Assembly: GCF_036057275.1 (NCBI RefSeq)
Contig: NZ_CP107945.1
Location: 4,526,001-4,590,000, forward strand
DNA from: Streptomyces sp. NBC_00390
Lineage (GTDB): Bacteria; Actinomycetota; Actinomycetes; Streptomycetales; Streptomycetaceae
Length of the DNA: 64,000 bases
Direction of reading: 5' to 3'
Position 1 is the first letter of the stretch. Each line of letters begins with the position of its first letter. Below, piece by piece: positions 59,918 through 64,000 of this stretch. The position numbers were made by a program, and so were the translations under genes. The notes below the pieces were generated by a model. It did no database searches. It was not told where the DNA came from and saw nothing but the letters and a program-made list of their open reading frames with translations.

Positions 59918-60835
59918 TCAGCGCGTGCGCGGGCTGTGGCGGTGCGCCAGAGCCTCGTACGACGCGGCGAGGGCGGGGGCCGCCGTCTCGTACGTACGCT
60001 GTGCCACGCCTATGAACAGGCAGTCCACAACGAGCAGTTGGCTGGTGCGCGAGGACATCGCCGCCGGCCGCAGCTCGCTCTCGCGGGCGGTGGAGGTGGT
60101 CAGTACATGGTCGGCGTACTGCGTCACGGGGCCGTCCGGGCGGCCGGTGATCGCGACCGTCGTCGCCCCCCGGTCGAAGGCGACCCGCAGCGGCTCGATC
60201 ACGTCGCCGGTGGAGCCGGAGTGGGTGATCGCGATGGCGACGTCGCCGGAACGGAGCTGCACCGCATTCGTCACGGCGAGGTGCGGGTCGGTGTGGGCGT
60301 GCGCGATCAGTCCGATGCGCAGGAGTTTCTGGGCGAGGTCCAGGCCGACCAGGGAGGACGCACCCACCCCGTAGATGTCGATGCGGCGTGCGGTCGACGC
60401 GGCGGCGACGGCCGCGCCGAGCTGCACGGTGTCCAGACCGGCGGCGGTGTCGGCGAGGGTCTGCTGCTCGTCGTACGCCAGCTTGGTGACGACGTCGGCG
60501 ATCGGGTCGTCGACCGCGACGTCCGCCGTGACGGACGGGGCGCGGCCGGACTGCTGGTGGGCGGCGAGACCGGCGAGCGCCAGGCGCAGGTCGCGGTAGC
60601 CGGGATAGCCGAGCAGCCGGGCGGTGCGGACCACGGTCGCCTCGCTGGTGCCCGTGAGCTCGGCGAGACCGGTGACCGTGAGGGCCGCGCAGCCTGCCGG
60701 GTCGTCGGCGACGGCTTCGGCGACCCGCTGCATGGAGCGGGTCATGGACGGCGAGAGCGTGCGCACCTTGGCCGCGAGGGCTGCGGGGGCCGGTGGTGCC
60801 TCCCCTTTGAAAATTTCCTTCACTGGATTGGTCAC
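59918..60835 (-). CDS. murR: MurR/RpiR-family transcriptional regulator
   Basis: A 305-residue regulator with an N-terminal RpiR HTH (LSPSMTRSMQRVAEAVADDP, LTVTGLAELTGTSEATVVRTARLLGYPGYRDLR) and a C-terminal SIS domain (about 130-290, with IDIYGVGASSLVGLDLAQKL and IAITHSGSTGDVIEPLRVA) that senses a sugar phosphate, here probably MurNAc-6-P or GlcNAc-6-P. GTG at 60,835 (MTNPVKEIF) is preceded at 6 nt by TATCTT, a leaderless layout; a TTG 36 bases upstream is the alternative. GAAA/TTTC dyads around the start may be its operator. Confidence 0.88.
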   Translation of the reverse strand: MTNPVKEIFKGEAPPAPAALAAKVRTLSPSMTRSMQRVAEAVADDPAGCAALTVTGLAELTGTSEATVVRTARLLGYPGYRDLRLALAGLAAHQQSGRAPSVTADVAVDDPIADVVTKLAYDEQQTLADTAAGLDTVQLGAAVAAASTARRIDIYGVGASSLVGLDLAQKLLRIGLIAHAHTDPHLAVTNAVQLRSGDVAIAITHSGSTGDVIEPLRVAFDRGATTVAITGRPDGPVTQYADHVLTTSTARESELRPAAMSSRTSQLLVVDCLFIGVAQRTYETAAPALAASYEALAHRHSPRTR

Positions 60836-60853
60836 ATCTGAAAGATATTTTCG
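60809..60853. promoter_or_regulatory. GAAA-TTTC dyads at the murR start
   Basis: GAAAATTTC (60,809-60,817) is a perfect 9-bp dyad inside the first codons, and GAAAGATATTTTC (60,841-60,853) overlaps the -10. They suit autoregulation by MurR. Confidence 0.4.
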
Positions 60854-60915
60854 AATTTCGGGTGCCGTCAAGACCCCCTGGTCCTGGAGACGCGGTCCCG
60901 GGTGACAATGGCTTC

Positions 60916-61272
60916 ATGGACGGCACGAAATCCCTCGAGCAGGCCCTGCATGCCGCACGTGCGCTGGTGCTCGCCGATCTGGCCGCCCGTGACGTGGCCG
61001 AGGCCGATGTCGTCTCCCTCGTCGAGGACGCGGTGGCACACCGCCGTTGGTGGGTCGAGCAGTGGCCCGAGGGCATCGAGTACGTCGCCGGCCTGATCGC
61101 CCAGGACGTCCAGGACGCTCTGCTGGAGCGGTACGGGCGGTGGCCGCTGTGCCCGGTGTGCGACGCGGGCGACCCGCACGCGCTCGACGTGGAACCTGAG
61201 CTGGGGCCGGACCCGCACTGGGTGTGCGGCAAGGCGGGTGTGGTCGTGGCGCCCGTCGGGGCACTGTGGTGA
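60916..61272 (+). CDS. Hypothetical protein with C-terminal zinc-ribbon-like cysteines
   Basis: A 118-residue protein. The N-terminal two thirds are helical (LEQALHAARALVLADLAARDV, WWVEQWPEGIEYVAGLIAQDVQDAL). The C-terminal part has WPLCPVCDAGDPHAL and later HWVCGKAG, a possible metal site with three Cys and His. GACAAT ends 6 nt before the ATG, so it may be leaderless. I do not recognise the family. Confidence 0.65.
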   Translation: MDGTKSLEQALHAARALVLADLAARDVAEADVVSLVEDAVAHRRWWVEQWPEGIEYVAGLIAQDVQDALLERYGRWPLCPVCDAGDPHALDVEPELGPDPHWVCGKAGVVVAPVGALW

Positions 61273-61308
61273 CGGCGGGCGGGGCGGCATGAGCGGCGGC
61301 GGACCGCG

Positions 61309-61575
61309 GTGACGGTCTATATCGACCCGCCGACCTGGCCGGGGCACGGTCGCATGTGGTCCCACATGGTCAGCGATGTGTCGTTCGAGGAGCTGCACGC
61401 GTTCGCGGCGGGGATCGGCTGCCCGCCGCGCGCCTTCGAACGCGACCACTACGACGTCCCGTCGCACAGGTACGGGGACGCGGTGGCGGCGGGCGCGGTC
61501 GAGATCGGCTCCAAGGAGCTCGTACGCCGTATCACGGTCGCGGGGCTTCGCAGGCCCAAGAACCGTCCCGCGTAA
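61309..61575 (+). CDS. DUF4031 family protein
   Basis: An 88-residue protein with the DUF4031 pattern: TVYIDPPTWPGHGRMWSHMVSD, LHAFAAGIGCPPRAFERDHYDVP and a basic end. It is conserved in actinobacteria and its function is unknown. The GTG at 61,309 is 36 nt after the previous stop. Confidence 0.82.
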   Translation: MTVYIDPPTWPGHGRMWSHMVSDVSFEELHAFAAGIGCPPRAFERDHYDVPSHRYGDAVAAGAVEIGSKELVRRITVAGLRRPKNRPA

Positions 61576-61590
61576 GAGGCGTCGCGGTGA

Positions 61591-62193
61591 TCAGCCCGGG
61601 AACGCCGAGGTGTCCAGAACGGCGTCGAACGGCTCGGGCAGCTTGACCTGATCACCGAACGGCACCCGCTCGGCGTGCTTGTACGCACCGTTCTGCGGCT
61701 GGGTGAACAGAGTCGCCGTGGGGCCGTGCTCGTCGAACCGGTCGATCAGCAGGTACGTGGGCACGGGCGCGTGCGCGTAGGCCCAGAGCTTCTTGGTCCG
61801 ATCGTCCTTGGCGTTGCTCTTCGACGTGATCTCGACGACGAGCAGCGCCTCTGCCGCGTCCACCGGGTCGTTCGTCTCCGGTGCGACGGCGGCGATCACC
61901 TCTGTCGGCATCACGACCAGGTCAGGTACATAGAGCTTGTCGAGCGGCGCGATGTGGATGCCGAGCGTCTGATACACCTCGAGTTCGTCGGGCAGGCTCC
62001 GGTAGAGCACTCGCTGCACCTTGGCGGCGATGCCGTTGTGGTGCGCATGGGGCGGTGGTACCAAGACGATCTGCCCTTCGTCGATCTCCGCGCGCCACCC
62101 CTCGGGCACGTCCAGCTCGCGCCATGCCTGCAGGAGGTCGTCCCACTGGCGGCGGCGAGGCGTCTGGGCGTTCTCGGCCATCGCGGCGGTCAT
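61591..62193 (-). CDS. Uma2 family protein (second copy)
   Basis: A 200-residue DUF820/Uma2 protein: GWRAEIDEGQIVLVPPPHAHH near residue 32, YVPDLVVMPTEV near 88 and LLVVEITSKSNAKDDRTKKLWAYAHAPVPTYLLIDR near 117. It is clearly related to the protein at 14,034 but diverged. It is a nuclease-like fold of unknown biological role. It is monocistronic and converges with the DUF4031 gene. Confidence 0.85.
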   Translation of the reverse strand: MTAAMAENAQTPRRRQWDDLLQAWRELDVPEGWRAEIDEGQIVLVPPPHAHHNGIAAKVQRVLYRSLPDELEVYQTLGIHIAPLDKLYVPDLVVMPTEVIAAVAPETNDPVDAAEALLVVEITSKSNAKDDRTKKLWAYAHAPVPTYLLIDRFDEHGPTATLFTQPQNGAYKHAERVPFGDQVKLPEPFDAVLDTSAFPG

Positions 62194-62384
62194 CGCGACT
62201 CCCTTCTCCGGTGGCCCGACGGGTCGAGCGTAGATCGACAGCTCTGCGGTGTTCAGCCGCTCTCGTCAGCGTCCCACGATCGAGGGACCGGCGCACGGAC
62301 TCCCGCCTCCCCGTCACGCGGGCCTCTGGGGCGGGCGAGGGGGCGCAGGCCCAAGCGCAGGACCACTCCGTAGAGTTGGCATTC

Positions 62385-63020
62385 ATGGGTGTGGACATAC
62401 ACGGTGAGATCGAGTGCCGGCTGTGGGGCAAGGAGCGGTGGGCGCCGGCCGACAGGGAGTGGTCGCCGAGCCTCGGGCTGCACGAACTGCGCACCGGCCG
62501 TGGCGACCAGATGTCGTGGGACTGCCTCTTCGGGTACTCCGGCGGAGAGATCGTGCCCCTGTTCGACCAGCGCGGGCTGCCGGACGACGTGTGCGAGTGG
62601 GTGCGTACGTCGGCCGAGGACGGCGGAGGGCACAGTGCTTCGTACGCCACCTGGGCGGAGCTGGACGCCGTCGACCTGGACCGGCCGTGCACGGTGGACG
62701 GACGGGCGTCGTACAACCAGGTGGAGCAGTGGGCCGGACAGCCGGACGGCACCCTCGCCTTCGAGGGCTTCGTGCCGTTGCCGGGTGACGCGTGGGATGT
62801 GGCGGGCGAGCTGTTCGGCGACGACCGGGACAGCCCCCGCGACTGGCCGGAGGGTGCCGAGGTGGCGGTCGGCGAACACGTCTACCGCCCGGTCGTCTTC
62901 ACCCCGCGCAAGCTCCTCTTCGTCGACTCGGCGAAGTGGGAGCCGGTGTTCTCGGTCATGCGTACGCTCGCCGGGCTTCACGGCGACGACCACGTCCGCC
63001 TGGTCGTCTACTTCTGCTGA
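62385..63020 (+). CDS. Conserved hypothetical protein
   Basis: A 211-residue acidic, Trp-rich protein (MGVDIHGEIECRLW, WDCLFGYSGGEIVPLFDQRGLP, SYATWAELDAVDLD, and a terminal VRLVVYFC). It has no membrane or signal segment and no catalytic motif I recognise. TAGAGT lies 8 nt before the ATG. Confidence 0.68.
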   Translation: MGVDIHGEIECRLWGKERWAPADREWSPSLGLHELRTGRGDQMSWDCLFGYSGGEIVPLFDQRGLPDDVCEWVRTSAEDGGGHSASYATWAELDAVDLDRPCTVDGRASYNQVEQWAGQPDGTLAFEGFVPLPGDAWDVAGELFGDDRDSPRDWPEGAEVAVGEHVYRPVVFTPRKLLFVDSAKWEPVFSVMRTLAGLHGDDHVRLVVYFC

Positions 63021-63052
63021 CGCGCCCCGGGGCACGTGGGCCGGGGGACCGG

Positions 63053-63727
63053 TCAGGACGTGAGCTGTGCCAGCTCCGCCTCGAGGTTGGCGCGGGCCCG
63101 CGTCTCCCACTCCCGCTCGCCGTACGGGGTGTGGAACAGCCGGGGCAGCTCCAGCAGTTGGCGCAGCACCGCGGCACGCCCCGCGCGGAAGGCGTCCTCG
63201 GGGACGAAGCCGTACTCCTCGCGGACCGCCGCGGTGTAGGCGGCGTACGGCTCCGGGGGCGCCGCGAGGATCGCCAGGTCCGCGTCGCACAGGACCTGGC
63301 CGTTGGTGTCGTCGCGGGCCGGGGCATGCGTGACCGTGAGGCGGACCAGCCGGGCGACCTCTGCCGTGGCGGCCGGACTCAGTCCGGCCTCCGGGAGGCC
63401 GCGCTCGGCGAGGCGGGCCGAGCGTTCCTCGTTCTCCGAGCGGTCGGGGAGGTAGACCGCGTCGTGGAACCAGGCCGCGAGGCGGACCAGATCGGGGTCG
63501 GCGGCGTGGGGGGCCAGTGCGTCGATGTGGTCGAGGACCGCGATCAGGTGGTCCGTGGTGTGGTAGCGCCGCTGCGGCTCGGCCCAGCGGGCCAGCAGGT
63601 TGTCGGCGTACGGCAGTGGATCGGGCGCGTCCGAAGTCCCCGCACGGGCTGCGGTCAGGGACCGCGCCCAGCGGGCGCGGAGGTCCGCGGAGCGGTCGTG
63701 GTCTGCGGAGGGGGCGCGGTCCGTCAT
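63053..63727 (-). CDS. HD-domain protein, predicted metal-dependent phosphohydrolase
   Basis: A 224-residue protein of the HD superfamily. The metal ligands are H in RRYHTTDHLIAVLDHID near 55-66 and the H-D pair of LAAWFHDAVYLPDRSENEERSARLAE near 84, with a later VTHAP and LCDADLAIL (second Asp pair). The arrangement matches the actinobacterial HD proteins annotated as predicted phosphohydrolases; the substrate is unknown. Confidence 0.85.
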   Translation of the reverse strand: MTDRAPSADHDRSADLRARWARSLTAARAGTSDAPDPLPYADNLLARWAEPQRRYHTTDHLIAVLDHIDALAPHAADPDLVRLAAWFHDAVYLPDRSENEERSARLAERGLPEAGLSPAATAEVARLVRLTVTHAPARDDTNGQVLCDADLAILAAPPEPYAAYTAAVREEYGFVPEDAFRAGRAAVLRQLLELPRLFHTPYGEREWETRARANLEAELAQLTS

Positions 63728-63832
63728 GACGCGACTCTAGAGGGACGGCTCCACGCTGCGCACGGTCCGGGATGCCGCCTGCCGCGGGGGTGCCGTCCCG
63801 CCGTCCCCGGACACACCGGGCCGCGCCGCGCG

Positions 63833-64000
63833 TCAGGCGGTGGCTTTGAAACCCCGCAGCCGCAACGAGTTTCCGACCACGAAGACCGACGAGAACGCCA
63901 TGGCCGCACCAGCGATCATCGGGTTGAGCAGGCCCGCCGCGGCGAGTGGGAGTGCCGCCACGTTGTAGGCGAAGGCCCAGAACAGGTTCGAGCGGATCGT
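63833..64000 (-). CDS. Heavy-metal (copper-type) P-type ATPase, C-terminal fragment
   Basis: Only the last 55 residues are in the window; the rest lies beyond 64,000. The visible part, TIRSNLFWAFAYNVAALPLA, then AGLLNPMIAGAAMAFSSVF and VVGNSLRLRGF, is the terminal pair of transmembrane helices of CopA-type P1B ATPases, including the N-x6-YN and M-x2-S ligand motifs for Cu(I). The stop is TGA at 63,835-63,833. Confidence 0.9.
   Translation of the reverse strand, partial: TIRSNLFWAFAYNVAALPLAAAGLLNPMIAGAAMAFSSVFVVGNSLRLRGFKATA

Overview
The window is high-GC actinobacterial chromosome. It shows GTG and TTG starts, leaderless genes, a DasR/MsiK sugar system, GroEL2 with CIRCE boxes, XRE/DUF397 pairs and Uma2 proteins. 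The gene content and order point to the conserved core of a Streptomyces chromosome; from memory it matches the S. coelicolor stretch from ispD/cysS through msiK, senS-senR-hbpS, cdgB, nagKA and groEL2 to murQ. There is no rRNA, phage or CRISPR, and one tRNA gene (Thr, TGT).

Layout. 0-7.4 kb: end of a CarD-type regulator, then ispD-ispF (isoprenoid precursors), cysS, rlmB, a DoxX-like membrane protein, a sugar-nucleotidyltransferase and a small secreted protein. 7.6-9.1 kb: msiK, the shared sugar-ABC ATPase, with a DasR-type box, and tRNA-Thr. 9.1-14.6 kb: an FAD oxidoreductase, a GNAT, a quinone-oxidoreductase-like gene behind a near-perfect SoxR box, a pentapeptide-repeat protein and an Uma2 protein. 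14.6-18.7 kb: senR-senS divergent from hbpS (haem/redox sensing) and an M1 lipoprotein peptidase. 18.8-23.3 kb: terD, arfB, a flavin reductase and the diguanylate cyclase cdgB. 23.4-31.5 kb: an amino-sugar block (carbohydrate-binding membrane protein, class II aldolase, PfkB kinase, nagA, nagK, SIS isomerase, orphan sugar-binding lipoprotein) with two more DasR-type boxes and a 72-bp minisatellite. 31.5-35.9 kb: otsB, otsA, a sortase-type small protein and gpgS (compatible solutes).

35.9-40.4 kb holds a SAM-I riboswitch in front of a threonine-synthase homologue and a ThiS/MoaD-like sulfur carrier. This is the arrangement of the MetM/MetO homocysteine route that starts from O-phosphohomoserine. 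A cold-shock protein and groEL2 with two CIRCE-type dyads follow. 41.6-43.6 kb is a PAS-PAS-PP2C-ATPase regulator carrying a fresh 363-bp internal duplication. 44.4-49.5 kb encodes a roughly 1,560-residue secreted lectin/coiled-coil protein with a toxin-like C-terminus and a small downstream gene that looks like its immunity partner. Related direct repeats flank this module.

49.8-64 kb: ECF sigma/anti-sigma pair, amidohydrolase, DUF4232 lipoprotein, XRE-DUF397 pair, serine hydrolase, MacB-type ABC transporter, murR-murQ (N-acetylmuramate recycling feeding GlcNAc-6-P to NagA), small hypothetical genes, an HD-domain protein and the end of a metal P-type ATPase. The main physiological theme is uptake and recycling of amino sugars (msiK, binding protein, nagA, nagK, SIS, murQ). 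Redox sensing (HbpS/SenSR, SoxR box), c-di-GMP, trehalose/glucosylglycerate and interbacterial competition are also represented.
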